Below, one piece after another: positions 12,289 through 23,360 of a stretch of 64,000 bases of DNA. Source of the DNA: Helicostylum pulchrum. Its lineage: Eukaryota > Mucoromycota > Mucoromycetes > Mucorales > Mucoraceae. The stretch is taken from positions 62,001-126,000 of the forward strand of contig JAIXMO010000065.1 of the NCBI GenBank assembly GCA_025677825.1, written 5' to 3'. Both the position numbers and the translations under genes were made by a program. The notes under the pieces are model-generated. The model was not told the DNA's origin. It was given only the letters and a program-made list of their open reading frames with translations, and did not search any database. Every line of letters begins with the position of its first letter. Position 1 is the stretch's first letter.

Positions 12289-13200
12289 TTAAGTACAAAC
12301 ATTTAAACGCTCCAGTCGGCTAAAACAGGATGAAATTATGCCAAGTTTATATTTATCTCTTGGTAAGTAGAACTGGCTGAGCATGTGTAGTATGTACAGT
12401 TTGTAGTATTTCAAGTCCATTGCGAATAAGCGGCACTTGAAGCCTTCATATAAAAAAAAATAGTTTAGCATACAATTCATGCATTCTTTTTACACCAATA
12501 TACGAGTTTTTTACCTTCAACTAATAAACCATAAACCACTTTGTTGGTTACAATGCACATTCTGTCCAATTCATTTTTCATTATGTTGCAAAGCTTGATA
12601 AAATCTTGATGTTGATTTTCAGATTTTTTCAAGCCAGCAATGGATTGGAGACTTTTAACCTCACAAAGGAAAGGAAGAGCAGAGTGGTTGTTAAATTCAA
12701 CCTGAACGGAAAGGTCGGTAATTCTTCAATTCAAACCACTTCGGTGCTCTTTTGAGCCAAGAGACTCGCCTGTTGATCTATTATGTATTTTGTTAATAAA
12801 AGTTACTAAAACAAAAAGTAAATGAGTGGTTTAATTTATTTTAATTTCGATTTATATTATCTCAACAATACCACCAATTTCTGGGTATTTGACAGTTGGA
12901 TCCGAGTTATGGTACGGACTCTTTAAACTTGATTTAGCTTCTTTCCATTCATCTGGCTTCATATTAAAGAATAGGCGTTGCTTATCATCAAACCACATAA
13001 TTCCGTTCAGTGCTTTAAACAGTCATTAGTATTAAGAATATGCTGATTTATATAGTAATATAAACAGTTTTTACTTACTATTCCTGAACAAAGTTTGGTT
13101 CTTGGCCGGTTCTTTCAATCATATTTATGCAATAGTTTCTAAAATCATGGAATCTCTTTGAAATATTTAAACCACTCACGACCCACTAATTGTGTACAAA
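12289..13200 (-). pseudogene. Decayed multi-exon gene of unknown family, possible PD-(D/E)XK-like segment
   Basis: Four protein-like blocks lie in order on the minus strand. Block 1 (about 13199-13080) carries REWFKYFKEIP then, in another frame, NMIERTGQEPNFVQE. Block 2 (about 13014-12852) carries ALNGIMWFDDKQRLFFNM and ends at a TAA. Block 3 (about 12720-12515) carries EFNNHSALPFLCEVKSLQSI and ELDRMCIVTNKVVYGLLVEG, followed by a GTAAAA donor. Block 4 (about 12450-12289) carries FKCRLFAMDLKYYKLYILHM. The frame change in block 1 and the stop in block 2 argue for a pseudogene, though a mis-built intron could explain either. The E-V-K inside a hydrophobic strand resembles the E-x-K half of PD-(D/E)XK nucleases, but no upstream D could be fixed. 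I recall similar hypothetical families being abundant in Mucorales; this was not checked. Confidence 0.45.
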
Positions 13201-13797
13201 TCTTATTCAGAAAGAAAGTATGGCGTATTACTTTTTACGTACCTTTATAAAGTGTCAAAAAAAAAATAAGGTAACTATACAGTATCACAGTTGAGTAGAC
13301 CATACTTGAACGATTTTAGCAAGCGCTCTTTTTGCATGGCGGTTGGTTTAAGAAGAACATTATCATTTTGTACGAACATAAAAGAAAAAATGTACATGAA
13401 AGAAAGAAAAGTGATTTATTTATTTTTTAAAATAAATAATCATTGTATTGATAAAATAGCGGGTCTATTTGCTCATGCAATCTATTTAATCATTTTTATA
13501 TAGGTACACGTCTACAAACTTGTTGTTACAACTTATTTAACAAGCCAGAAATGACTCATGCGTCACATATTTTTTGCCTGAGCGTGTAAATAGAACGTAT
13601 ACCAAGAATTCCCTCTTATTTAGTATAAGAATGTAGTGTATCTAACTAAAATGTCGTGACTCTTTCACTTTTTTTAAACTAGTCACACATTTCCCAAGTG
13701 AAAAAAAAACGTACTAACTAGCTCCCAAACAAATAAAAAAAAAAATAGGCTTTTAAAAAAACCACACTTTCTTTTTTCTTTAAAGCAAAAAACAGTA
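13201..13797. other. Intergenic region upstream of ELP4
   Basis: About 600 bp. It includes the second copy of the degenerate repeat described for the preceding region and the ELP4 promoter. The last 60 bp are A/T tracts. No other signal was recognised. Confidence 0.35.
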
Positions 13798-15264
13798 ATG
13801 AGTTTTAAGAAACGAAACGTAGATCAACAACCCAAACTACCACCCGGTTCACGCCTCAGTGCCTACAACGGCCAACTCCTTATTTCTACCGGTGTCCCTT
13901 CCCTTGACGATATCTTGGGCGGCGGCCAACCCGTCGGCACCATTATGCTTATAAAAGAGGATCGCGCAACCACCTACGCCCAACTTCTCTTAAAGTACTT
14001 CATCGCGCAAGGAATTTCGTCTGGCCACCACTGCGCTGTTGCCTCTCGTGACGAAGACCCTGCTGATATGTTGAAGACCTTGATGTGGTTATCTACTTCC
14101 GATAGAGACGACGACAACGACGACCCAAAGAACGCAGAAAGTGATCGTATGAAGATCGCCTGGCGGTACTCACATTTAAAGAGATTTGAATCTGGTATTA
14201 AATCCAAAGCAGGTAATATAAATTATTGTGAACAGAAGGGAAAAAGGAGACTTATATACGTTTTAAAAAAGCATCACCCGTACCTGCCGCTACACCAGCA
14301 GTAGTAACAAAAGATCAAAAACAAGAACAAACACCTGTAGACGAACCTAAACCATACTGCAGCCAATTCGACCTTACCAAACGAGTTCCTACCGAGGTAC
14401 TAGACGAAGCCAGCACCGAAATCATTCAGTGGCACGATAACGCAGAAGCAAACGATTATGAGGATCTGTTGAGCGGTATTCGTAAAGTTATCTTGGACGG
14501 TAATTTCAGTTCGGCTATACCCGTTGCACCTGGAACCCCTCGTAATGCTTTAAGAGTCGCTATTCATTCATTAGCATCACCTAGCTGGCAATCCAAATCA
14601 CCTCACGTAAGAACATAGAGAAAGAAATTACAATTTGTGTTTTTAACTTTTTTTTTTATTGCTAGGATTTATTTAAATTCTGTCATGCACTTCGTGGTTT
14701 ACTTCGTTTTTCATTTGGTACAGCAGTTATTACCGTACCTGCTTACCTCTACGACGAAGTACCTCATGTCATGAAACGCATTGAACATATGGTCGACGCC
14801 GTTATTGAAATCGAATCATTTGCAGGTAAAAAAAAAAAAAAAACTTATACCTCAAACAACGTATACATACACTAACATATAAAAAAAAAGGCGACCCAGT
14901 ACATAATGAAGCATCCTACACACAAAACTATCATGGATTTTTCCATGTTCATAAACTACCCGTCTTGAACTCACTTTTACCACCTAGCACCAAACTGTCC
15001 GTACTGTCAGCAGGAGGCAGTAACGATTTAGCGTTCAAGCTTCGCCGTAAACGATTTGCCATCGAAACGTTCCATTTACCTCCTGAGGGAGGTGTTGTGA
15101 CCCGTCGTACCGAACCACCATCTACTGCAGCAACAAGTCCTGAAAAGACCAATAATACAAACGAATCAAAGCCTTCGTCCATCATGTCATCACTTGCTAA
15201 CCGTGGACCTAAAAAGATTGGTTGTGGTTCTACTCCCGGAAAAGTTGACCCTTTGGAGTTCTAG
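13798..15264 (+). CDS. ELP4: Elongator complex subunit 4 (PAXNEB domain)
   Basis: Four exons (13798-14212, 14272-14606, 14666-14825, 14891-15264) give 427 residues. The N-terminus carries the RecA-like fold start GVPSLDDILGGGQPVGTIML, in which the Walker A is degenerate, as expected for Elp4. Conserved blocks follow: HHCAVASRDEDP, KIAWRY, YCSQFDLTKR, LRVAIHSLASPSW, CHALRGLLRFS, AVITVPAYLY, and VIEIESFAGD next to NYHGFFHVHKLP. Elp4 forms the Elp4-Elp5-Elp6 hexameric ring of Elongator, which binds tRNA and supports mcm5/ncm5 modification of wobble uridines. The tail is Ser/Pro/Lys-rich. Splice sites are all GT-AG and the frames close exactly. Confidence 0.93.
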
Positions 15265-15471
15265 ATGCAAGTTCTTTTTTTCTTTTTTTAAAACGAATAA
15301 ATATATACACTACTTTTAAATAACCTAAGCAGCTAAGAAAGTTTTCAACAAGTGTTTATAAAGCGCTACTTGTCATTCTATGGATAAATAATTACCCCTC
15401 CGAAGTACAGTCCTTAATTACCAATATATTTTAGTTCCCCTTTTCTTTATTTATTTGTTTTTACCAGAAAA

Positions 15472-16920
15472 ATGGTACTTGATATTGGAACCAAGTTGAG
15501 TAAACGACTTGTTGTTGGACTTGGCATACTTGTAATTCTCTGTCTTGTTTCGTTCAATGCCCATTCTTTATACCGAGATGGCCCCTTAATGACCTTGGAA
15601 GCTCATCACCAACACACCTACTTGGTAGTCATTGGGTCTCCTGTCACTTTTGCGTCTCGCCGAAACCTCATTCGTTCAACATACTTCGGTATCGACGACA
15701 ACCTAGACCCTATTTCTTCTACTACTGCACAACCTATTGAATATGCGTTCTGTATTTACGGCGACGCTACAAGCCCCAACACACCTGAACGTCGAGCCTT
15801 TGAAACCGAAAAGATGGAATACAACGACATCTATTCCTGGGACTCCTCAACCCAATTCACTGAAACCACTGTACTTGACTGGATCAAACATCAAAAATCC
15901 GGGAAACAATACGATTTTATCATCATACAAGATATCCATAGTTTTATACCCCTTGAAAGACTTGTCAAAAAGATTGAAGCTGCTGGACAAGTAGACAAGA
16001 CACTTTATTGGGGAGATAATGAACAAGGATTAGTGATTGGATCCCAAGCACAAACAAAGAAGGGTTCATTTAACAGTCAAGTCTGGAAAAACAGTATAGA
16101 GTCTACTGATTTAGATAGCATGCTACTAGTAACCTACGTATACCAAGATCAAGATTTCCAAGCGCTAGCCACCGCCTTCGGGTCCAAACCAGTTAGCATG
16201 ACGAAAATGGTATCAAAAAAAGCAATTGTTACATCATCATATATCTATGACAAATGCATGGAGCCTAGTGCGACCAAGGCGTCCTTAAACAAAAGGGATT
16301 ATGCAGATAAGCATGGTTATGTATTTATCAGCCGGTCACGCGAGTTTGCTCAACAATCCTTACGCGCTGATCAACGTCGAACCGTCTGGGGAAAAATTGA
16401 TGTCATTGAAAAAGTGTTACCGAAATTCGACTGGATTATGTGGCTAGACATGGACGCAGTGATCATGAACTCTAACCAAACCATTGAAGCACTTTTAACT
16501 CACTTAAAGGCCGAGTATTACAACAATGGCACCGAATTTGAAGATAATATCGACTTTATTATTGTACGCCCTGGTACCGATAAAATGATTAATGCAGGAG
16601 TATTTTTAATCAAGAATACGCACTGGTCGTTTAAATTCTTGCGCGAGATCCAAGCGCGGGAAGAATGGTACCGTCAAGGTCCTTCGTACGAGCAAGGCGC
16701 TATGTGGGACGTTATGCGACAACCCGAGAACATAAAACGCACGCTTTATTTAGACAGAGAAAATCATATCTTCAATACATTTCCCAAATTCTACAGAGAC
16801 GGCGATTTCGTTGTACATTTTGCACCGGATAAGTGTCCCAACGCAGCTACTTTGAAAGGCTTGGCAGCAGCTGACAGAATCTACCAAGGTCAAAAAGTTA
16901 CTTTTTCACAATTACTTTAA
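15472..16920 (+). CDS. Type II Golgi glycosyltransferase: degenerate GT31-like module fused to GT34 (Gma12/Mnn10-type)
   Basis: Intronless, 482 residues. A short cytoplasmic N-terminus (MVLDIGTKLSKR) precedes one hydrophobic anchor (about 13-30), which is type II Golgi topology. Residues about 45-190 resemble a beta-1,3-galactosyltransferase (GT31) fold: SRRNLIRSTYFG matches the R-R-x-x-I-R-x-T motif and EYNDIYSWD matches the E..Y.DI block. The acidic D-D-D strand is replaced by FIIIQDIHSF, so this part is probably not catalytic. Residues about 235-475 are GT34: RDYADKHGYVF, WGKIDVIEKVLPKFDWIMWL, the DxD motif as DMDA (about 326-329), NAGVFLIKNTHWS, YEQGAMWDV and a terminal VVHFAPDKC. GT34 enzymes add alpha-linked galactose or mannose to glycoproteins in the fungal Golgi. 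Donor and acceptor cannot be read from sequence. Confidence 0.85.
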   Translation: MVLDIGTKLSKRLVVGLGILVILCLVSFNAHSLYRDGPLMTLEAHHQHTYLVVIGSPVTFASRRNLIRSTYFGIDDNLDPISSTTAQPIEYAFCIYGDATSPNTPERRAFETEKMEYNDIYSWDSSTQFTETTVLDWIKHQKSGKQYDFIIIQDIHSFIPLERLVKKIEAAGQVDKTLYWGDNEQGLVIGSQAQTKKGSFNSQVWKNSIESTDLDSMLLVTYVYQDQDFQALATAFGSKPVSMTKMVSKKAIVTSSYIYDKCMEPSATKASLNKRDYADKHGYVFISRSREFAQQSLRADQRRTVWGKIDVIEKVLPKFDWIMWLDMDAVIMNSNQTIEALLTHLKAEYYNNGTEFEDNIDFIIVRPGTDKMINAGVFLIKNTHWSFKFLREIQAREEWYRQGPSYEQGAMWDVMRQPENIKRTLYLDRENHIFNTFPKFYRDGDFVVHFAPDKCPNAATLKGLAAADRIYQGQKVTFSQLL

Positions 16921-17058
16921 AAGACAGTTGTCCAATGAGAATACAATATACTACATCATACAAGACAAAATATTCGGCGTATATTTTACAGTTTCATCAT
17001 TTCTTTTTTTTTTTCCTCTTTCTTTTTTTATACAATAATAAAAACTACTAATAAAAAA

Positions 17059-17729
17059 ATGTAAACATATATTCATACATAAACATACAAAACTATATAT
17101 TAACTTTCTGTTATATTAACTTTTTATTATATAATAGGTCTGAACCTTATGACCCATATATTCCCAACGCACAACGCGGTGGTGGTGCTGCTGCTGAAGG
17201 AGCCGGTGGTGGTAACCAAAAGACAGCTCGAGTACAACAACAAGTAGATGAAGTTGTCGGCATCATGCAAGAAAATATTGATAAAGCCATGCAAAGAGGT
17301 GAAAGATTAGACGATCTCCGAGGAAAAACAGGTAAAAAGGAAAAAGGAAATATATTTCTTCTTCTTTTGTTGCTCAATATATATTATTTTCTTTTGTAAT
17401 AGAGGACTTACAGGCTACAGCTGGTCACTTTCGTCGTGGCGCTAACCAAGTGAGAAAGAGAATGTGGTGGAAGGATTTAAAGTGGAAGATTATTATTGCT
17501 ATTACTATCTTGGTTATTCTTGGTATCATTATTGGTAAGTTTCTTTCTTTCTTTCTGTGGTACTTTCTTCTTTTTTAAAAAATACTAACCTTTTTATATT
17601 TCACCAGGTTCTATTGTGGGAACACAGGTAAAAAAAAAAAAAAAAAAAAAAAAAATTGAATGAGGCTCAGATAATAATACTAACTAACATATCCAATTTT
17701 AGACAAAGAGTAACGAACCAAGCGCATAA
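17059..17729 (+). CDS. SNC1: Synaptobrevin/VAMP-type R-SNARE with intron-split start codon
   Basis: Five coding exons (17059-17060, 17138-17331, 17403-17534, 17608-17627, 17703-17729) give 124 residues. The start codon is split: AT at 17059-17060, then a GTAAAC...TAG intron, then G at 17138, yielding [10 protein letters not shown], a typical fungal synaptobrevin N-terminus. There is no other in-frame ATG before the SNARE helix. The R-SNARE core runs from about residue 29 ([18 protein letters not shown], then [14 protein letters not shown]) to WWKDLKWK. The central arginine is in the block GERLDDL. A single C-terminal membrane helix follows ([20 protein letters not shown]) with a short luminal tail TKSNEPSA. 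The protein acts on secretory vesicles, pairing with plasma-membrane Q-SNAREs for exocytosis at the hyphal tip. It faces the TBC gene tail to tail about 100 bp away. Confidence 0.92.
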
Positions 17730-17825
17730 TTCCTTTTTCTCTCTAACTAAAATACAACTACATAAAAATAAAAAAAAACTAAGCAAATCTATTTATCTAC
17801 ACATTTATTATTATTAATTTATAAG

Positions 17826-19082
17826 TTATAATTCTCCATTTTCACTCATTTGTCGCTCGATAGTTTCGTGTCTAAAGTTATAAGCATCTGCAATTACCTT
17901 TATATAAACAAAAGAGAATTTATCAATAACAGAGAAGGACGCATTACATTGAGTTACATACCATTTCCATATTTAAAAGCGGTAAGCGGAATAGCATCGT
18001 TCTAATCTCGGATTGTTCTAAATCCTCCAGTGCTTCTTTAGCACAAAGCAAAATAGCTATAATTCATTTATATTAGTATTTAAATAACGAAATAAAAAGT
18101 CATTGTTTACTTACACAGACAAACAAAAGGATGAAATGCAAAAGGATCCGTCATTGCAAAGTAAGAATCTAGTTTTTTTTTTACAAAAAAGTAAATATCT
18201 AGGGGTTGGGAATAAATATTATTACACGCATATGTTATTTACCCCATAACCGGACAAGGTTTTCGAATCTCATTTCTTTAGCCAATAAATTTTGTAACCA
18301 AGAAGTTGACCATTCATTAATATCTACCTCTTCGTCATCAAAGTAACTACAACTATAACAACAAAATGATGAATTATTTTTAAAGCTTAGTAATATATAC
18401 AACAACAAAAACTTACAGCTCCGGTAATCCACACCTAAACAAGGTCATAAACTGAGCTACTTGTTCTTTAAGACTAACATTCAAATTATACTCTTCCATT
18501 GCCTGTAAAAGCCTTTCAAAGCAAAAGAAAGCATCACATTCAGTATCCATTACATAAATAAACGGAGCACAAAGAGGTACCAAACTGGCCGTATACTCAG
18601 CATCACGATTGGTATTTAAATAGGCCAAAATAATGTTCACAAACGACTGAACATTCTCTTTGCCTTCGACCTCTGGAACTCTTCTTTGATACCTTGCTAC
18701 CTCACCTCGAATCCTCTTTGCTATTTCACTATCCTCTTTATCAATTTGATCGTACTCTTCACTTCTAGCCTTACCAGAGCTCAATTCTTTTGCTATATCA
18801 ACAAAAAAATCTCTTTTAGACTCTTATATATAATAAAAGGATGAGGGGTTTTCCTTACAACGATCTGCTTGTTGTACACCTAAAAGGTATTTCCAAACCT
18901 CCTATTAAGAGTTAATCAATGAGTAACTTTCACACCCAAGTTGTTGAACTTACACCACGTATTTGGTCCGGTACTCCGTGTCTCGCTAATATACGTAATC
19001 TTTCCAAGTCAACATATACTTCAGATTGTAGAATCTCTTGAAAGTCGTTTAAGTAAGATAGTTCTTCTTCATCATGATTCAT
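17826..19082 (-). CDS. TBC-domain protein (Rab-GAP fold), catalytic fingers not canonical
   Basis: Seven exons (19082-18954, 18901-18859, 18792-18417, 18352-18243, 18168-18115, 18056-17962, 17897-17826) give 292 residues, so the protein is little more than one TBC domain. Visible TBC blocks are GVPDQIRGEVWKYLLGV, EDSEIAKRIRGEVARYQRRV, EYTASLVPLCAPFIYVMDTE, CDAFFCFERLLQAMEE, EVDINEWSTSWLQNLLAKEM, FENLVRLWDSYF and FHPFVCLSILL. TBC proteins switch off Rab GTPases in membrane traffic using an Arg finger in IxxDxxR and a Gln finger in YxQG. Here those positions read RIRGEVARYQRR and EYTASLVP. The glutamine is absent, so activity is uncertain. The specific subfamily is not recognised. The length is close to TBC1D7, but I have no motif evidence for that identity. 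Confidence 0.8.
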
Positions 19083-21230
19083 ACTTGTTAAAAAAAAAAA
19101 TCAACCGAAAAAAAAAAACACAAAAAAAAAGAACACAGAGAGAGAGAGAGAGAAAATGAGTTCCTCCCCCCGTGGCCTGGAACAATATTATTTATTTTAA
19201 TTATTAAAAAACGAATCTCCTACTTAATTCCTCTCAACCTCTCTTTCTCTCTTTCTCTCTACTTTATACAAGTCTTTTTATATGATTGATGCAAAAAAGA
19301 GAAAGAAAGAGAGAGAAAAAATCATGTACGACACACACAAAATACTATCAAGACAACATCAGTCATCTTGCTTAAAACAATAGAAAATAAACACACGATA
19401 AAAACTCTATTGAGATGTATATTAAATTCCTCCCTAAACTCTATACCTTGCAAGCTTTTTCTTCGTATTTTTGCACTCTATCAATTGTTTGAAAATCTCT
19501 GTTTACCATTTTGTAAACAGAACCGATCATCCCCAGATGACCTGAGCTGATTTATACTTCCACAAAAAGTTGGACTCGGAATATGGTAATATTTTAACCA
19601 GTCCCACAATAGATTGTTACTGATTTTTTTTATGATGGTCGTTTATGCAGTGCTTGGATTTGTATAAATAAAGCGCCTACAGAAGTGGAGTAGCGTAATT
19701 ACAAATAGCATCTCACTCACTCACCTGTAGTTTTTTTACAGAAAATTTTGCCTTTAGGCTTGTATTTTTTTATTTTTTAAAGAAAACACACAGAGAACAA
19801 CAGTTTGGTTGAATTCTTTTTGGTCTGTTCACACCCTAAAAAAATAAATAAAAAATCAGGGCCTGGAAACAGGGAGCACTGTACTTGAAATAAAAAAAGA
19901 ACCCAAAGAAAAAAAGAATAAACTAAGGAAACCAGTAACCATTTGGCTACCAAAAGTACTAAAAATAAACTTTTTCTTTCCCAGGTATATTTAACCAGAT
20001 TAGATTTTGAGGGAAAAAAAAGGGCTTTGCATGACAGCAAACTAATCGAAACAAAGCCACATTGTAACCCCTCACAAGAATGAACTTTTCAAGCTGCGTT
20101 ATCACTCATTGAAGAACAGCGTTTAGTATACGTACAGGAATACTTTTTATCTCTTTCCCTCTTTCTTTTCTTTCAATAAAGTGGTGGTACCAAACGGGGC
20201 TGGTTATACAGACCAATTTTCTATTGTACCTGCTATAAATTACACTGACAGAAGATCCATTTAAAATAGAGGGTTTCGACTTTTTGACGTATTTAAAATT
20301 TAATAACCTTAAATTTTTGACATTTTTGCTTTTAGTAACCCTCCTCTTGGTTTCTTACTTGACTCTCAGCCTGTCAATTTATATAAACTCCATTTAGTTA
20401 TATAAGAGCTTGAATGGAAACGATCTACATGATCACCTGCCACATGTCTTCATAGGAGCCTCTACGTAATTGGTCGCAGTAAAAGGATCTATAAATTTCC
20501 TTAAATCTAAAATTTTTGTTAAAATTTATGAGGTTAAACCCATACTTGCTTGTAAGAAAGGGTTCAAAAGAAGTATTAGTTACTTTTGATCAATACGATT
20601 CTGTACCTTCAAAAAATATATCTTGTTTGCAACTAAAATAGCCGAAAAAAAATAAAATATTAAACACTTCTAATCATAAACGAGATAAATTCGTTATTAT
20701 CGTAAACACTTTTTTTTTTTCGTCACGGGTTTCTTCTTTTCTGGGGGTAAAGCGCTGTAATACTAAAAATGCCACAGCATCAATATTTGTATAGCTTTAG
20801 GTGCCATGTGTCCACTCTTCACAATTACAGTATTAACTCTTTTAAATACAATTACCGGCTTCGTTAAAATATTATGCCGACAATGGTTGCGGCATAAATG
20901 GCTGTCAACTTGAATACCCTTTTTCCTTTTGATCGTATTATTTTTATTTTAGCCGTGACATGCACTACACTTGCATGATTATCATTTTGTGTGTGTGGTC
21001 CTGTGTTAGAAAACAATAAATAAAACAATTTCTCCCCTTTTCTATTTCTCGAGTCCGTCCATAAATTTTTCAAATTCAAAATTTTTTGATTGGAATTTGT
21101 CTTATATGTACTGGTATAGCAAAAAGCGATTAGCAATGGTATCATTTCCATTCTAAACCAATGAAAACACAAGCCGTCTACTTTATAAACGAGGGGTAGA
21201 ATACTCCCTTTTTTAATACTTCTTTTCATT
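19083..21230. other. Gene-poor region between the TBC and F-box genes
   Basis: About 2.1 kb holding both promoters. A pyrimidine-rich stretch and a GA-rich stretch (about 19230-19320) and a GA microsatellite (19137-19155) lie near the TBC start. The rest has no frame, repeat or RNA gene I can support. Confidence 0.35.
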
Positions 21231-23126
21231 ATGTCTCTTGCACTACAAACACTACCCTTTGAAATCATTGAACTGATTTCAAGAAACTCCACTACCCAAG
21301 ATTTACTAACCGCTATCCAAGTATCCAAGCCCTGGCACACCTCCTTTTACACTTTTCTGTACCGGCATCTATCCATTGATACGCATGAAAAACTCTTTCG
21401 AACTCTCTCTGCTTTTAAAACCGATCTTCTCCCGGGATACTTTGTTCGTTCACTTACCCTCTTAAATGTCGAGCTTTCACCAGACAATCTCACCTATACA
21501 GTCAAGATGTTCCCTAATATCGACACTTTAAATATCGATTGGAATATGTGGGGTTCCCATGATACCCACTTTGATACAGACGCACCAATTTCCTTTATCC
21601 ATCCTCCTCAAGGACTACCACCCACTATTTCCAACTTATTCCACCACTACGGGTCCAACAACTTGCGAACTCTTTCTATTGATACCTTAAATAACGAAAC
21701 CACAGATATATGGTCTATCTTGGCTCTTTGCCCTCGTCTCAAGAGCTTACGATTAGTCAATCTCAACTATGAACATATTATTACTCTGGGCTATATAGAG
21801 ATGATTCACCAATTATGTCCTTATCTTATCTCTCTTGAAATCAAGTGTACTCGAGCCGATCCTAGTCAAACTCTTTTGCCCGAATTCAACGATAGTCCTG
21901 TTTCATTTCGATCAACCTTACTCAACACATTCTCACTTTCTTCTAAATCCGGTTCCGCTAAATGGCCACTCTGGCTACCTTATTTTGCAATCAAGTACCC
22001 TCACTTACAACACTTATCATTCAAGCACTGTGGGTTAGGAAAGGACGAGGACGGAGGCAGTACCGATATACCCGATACATCCTACACCAAGTTCATCAAA
22101 TCCTGCAAACAACTAAAATCAATCCGATGGGGTAAAATAATATTACAGCATAACCAAAAGGAAGGACTATTCAATCCCAAACCTGTACATGGACAACCAC
22201 CAAAGCACCCCTTTCTAAATATGGAACGAATCGAAGGCTACGAGAACTTCTTTACCCCAAACTCGTTAATCAACTCTCCCATGACCCAACCCAACTCTAT
22301 CATATCCAACTTACTCACCTCTCTCACTCTCGGCCAACCACCCTCCAAGACCACTACCCAACAAGTCATGAAATCCGTAGGCCACTGTAAAAACCTTATT
22401 CATTTAAAGATCCAAGAGTGCTACGTAGACCCTTATTTAACCTACGACATTGAAGATATCTTAGTGAACTGCAAAACCTTACAGAGCTTGTATATCAAGG
22501 ACGTTCATGTTGGTGCTACAACACATGACCCACCCGTAACACAAGACCATCCACTGAAGAAACTCATCTTAAAACGGTCTTCGTTCACCCAAGGCGTATT
22601 TAAACGTATCTCACTTTACTGCGCTGGCCTAAACCACGTTGAGCTCTTGGGCTGCTTCCAAAGCGACCGCCGAGACCAGGTCGTGATTGATTTACCCGCT
22701 CAAAGTCTCAAGACGCTGAAAATACAAGGACTTCGTACACGAAGCTACTACGCAGGGTGCCGTATCCGATTCTTTTCCATCTGCACAGAGCGAGCTAGCG
22801 ATTGGTACTACATGAGTCAATACGATATTTGCTACCACCCGGTTGGCCAGAAGATCTATTTTCAGAAGTTCCGAAATATGGAGTTTGCGAGCTCGCTGCA
22901 GAGACTGGACCATCGCGACGTCGCCGAGTTGAAATCGCTAGTGACAACGAAAACATTAAAAGCTTGGGATATCAAGGCCGTAACTAACAGCCTATATGCT
23001 CCGCACACTATAAACCTAGATAAGTCTAGTTGGAAACCGGAAGGTATTTACTACAGTGGGTTTGTCAATGTTGTTTGCCATTCTGTTGAAAATCTATCAA
23101 TTAATAATTTAGCCGTGTGTAAATAA
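21231..23126 (+). CDS. F-box protein with leucine-rich-repeat-like body
   Basis: Intronless, 631 residues. The N-terminus is an F-box: LPFEIIELISRNSTTQDLLT, then VSKPWHTSFYTFLYRHLSI (about 7-50). This segment would bind Skp1 of an SCF ubiquitin ligase. The rest is a long series of imperfect leucine-rich segments (for example LRTLSIDTL, LKSLRLVNLNYEH, LISLEIKC, LQHLSFKHCGLG, LIHLKIQECYV, LQSLYIKDVHV, LNHVELLGC), typical of substrate-binding F-box/LRR proteins. Large families of such F-box proteins occur in Mucoromycota. The substrate is unknown. Codon use and frame are unbroken, so the gene looks functional. The start is the first ATG, directly before the F-box. Confidence 0.85.
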   Translation: MSLALQTLPFEIIELISRNSTTQDLLTAIQVSKPWHTSFYTFLYRHLSIDTHEKLFRTLSAFKTDLLPGYFVRSLTLLNVELSPDNLTYTVKMFPNIDTLNIDWNMWGSHDTHFDTDAPISFIHPPQGLPPTISNLFHHYGSNNLRTLSIDTLNNETTDIWSILALCPRLKSLRLVNLNYEHIITLGYIEMIHQLCPYLISLEIKCTRADPSQTLLPEFNDSPVSFRSTLLNTFSLSSKSGSAKWPLWLPYFAIKYPHLQHLSFKHCGLGKDEDGGSTDIPDTSYTKFIKSCKQLKSIRWGKIILQHNQKEGLFNPKPVHGQPPKHPFLNMERIEGYENFFTPNSLINSPMTQPNSIISNLLTSLTLGQPPSKTTTQQVMKSVGHCKNLIHLKIQECYVDPYLTYDIEDILVNCKTLQSLYIKDVHVGATTHDPPVTQDHPLKKLILKRSSFTQGVFKRISLYCAGLNHVELLGCFQSDRRDQVVIDLPAQSLKTLKIQGLRTRSYYAGCRIRFFSICTERASDWYYMSQYDICYHPVGQKIYFQKFRNMEFASSLQRLDHRDVAELKSLVTTKTLKAWDIKAVTNSLYAPHTINLDKSSWKPEGIYYSGFVNVVCHSVENLSINNLAVCK

Positions 23127-23360
23127 ATAAATTGTATCTAGTAAAAAAAATTAAATCTTTTTATATGTACACATGTTGCAAGTTCTTTTTACACTCATTT
23201 CACTTTATCAGTCGTGAGTGTAAAGCCTCCTTGAACTGGATTTTTTTTTAAGGTTTGACGGTTGTTACATCCAAGTCTCCTTAATTATTTTCAAAAAAGA
23301 ATATAAATACTGCCTCCCCCTTTTTACAGTAATTTATTTCTTTATTTTCATTGTACTATT

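Noticed and set aside
19777..20040. Minus-strand frame of 87 codons rich in Leu/Phe
   Set aside because: Composition follows A/T content; no start context, domain or splice signals.
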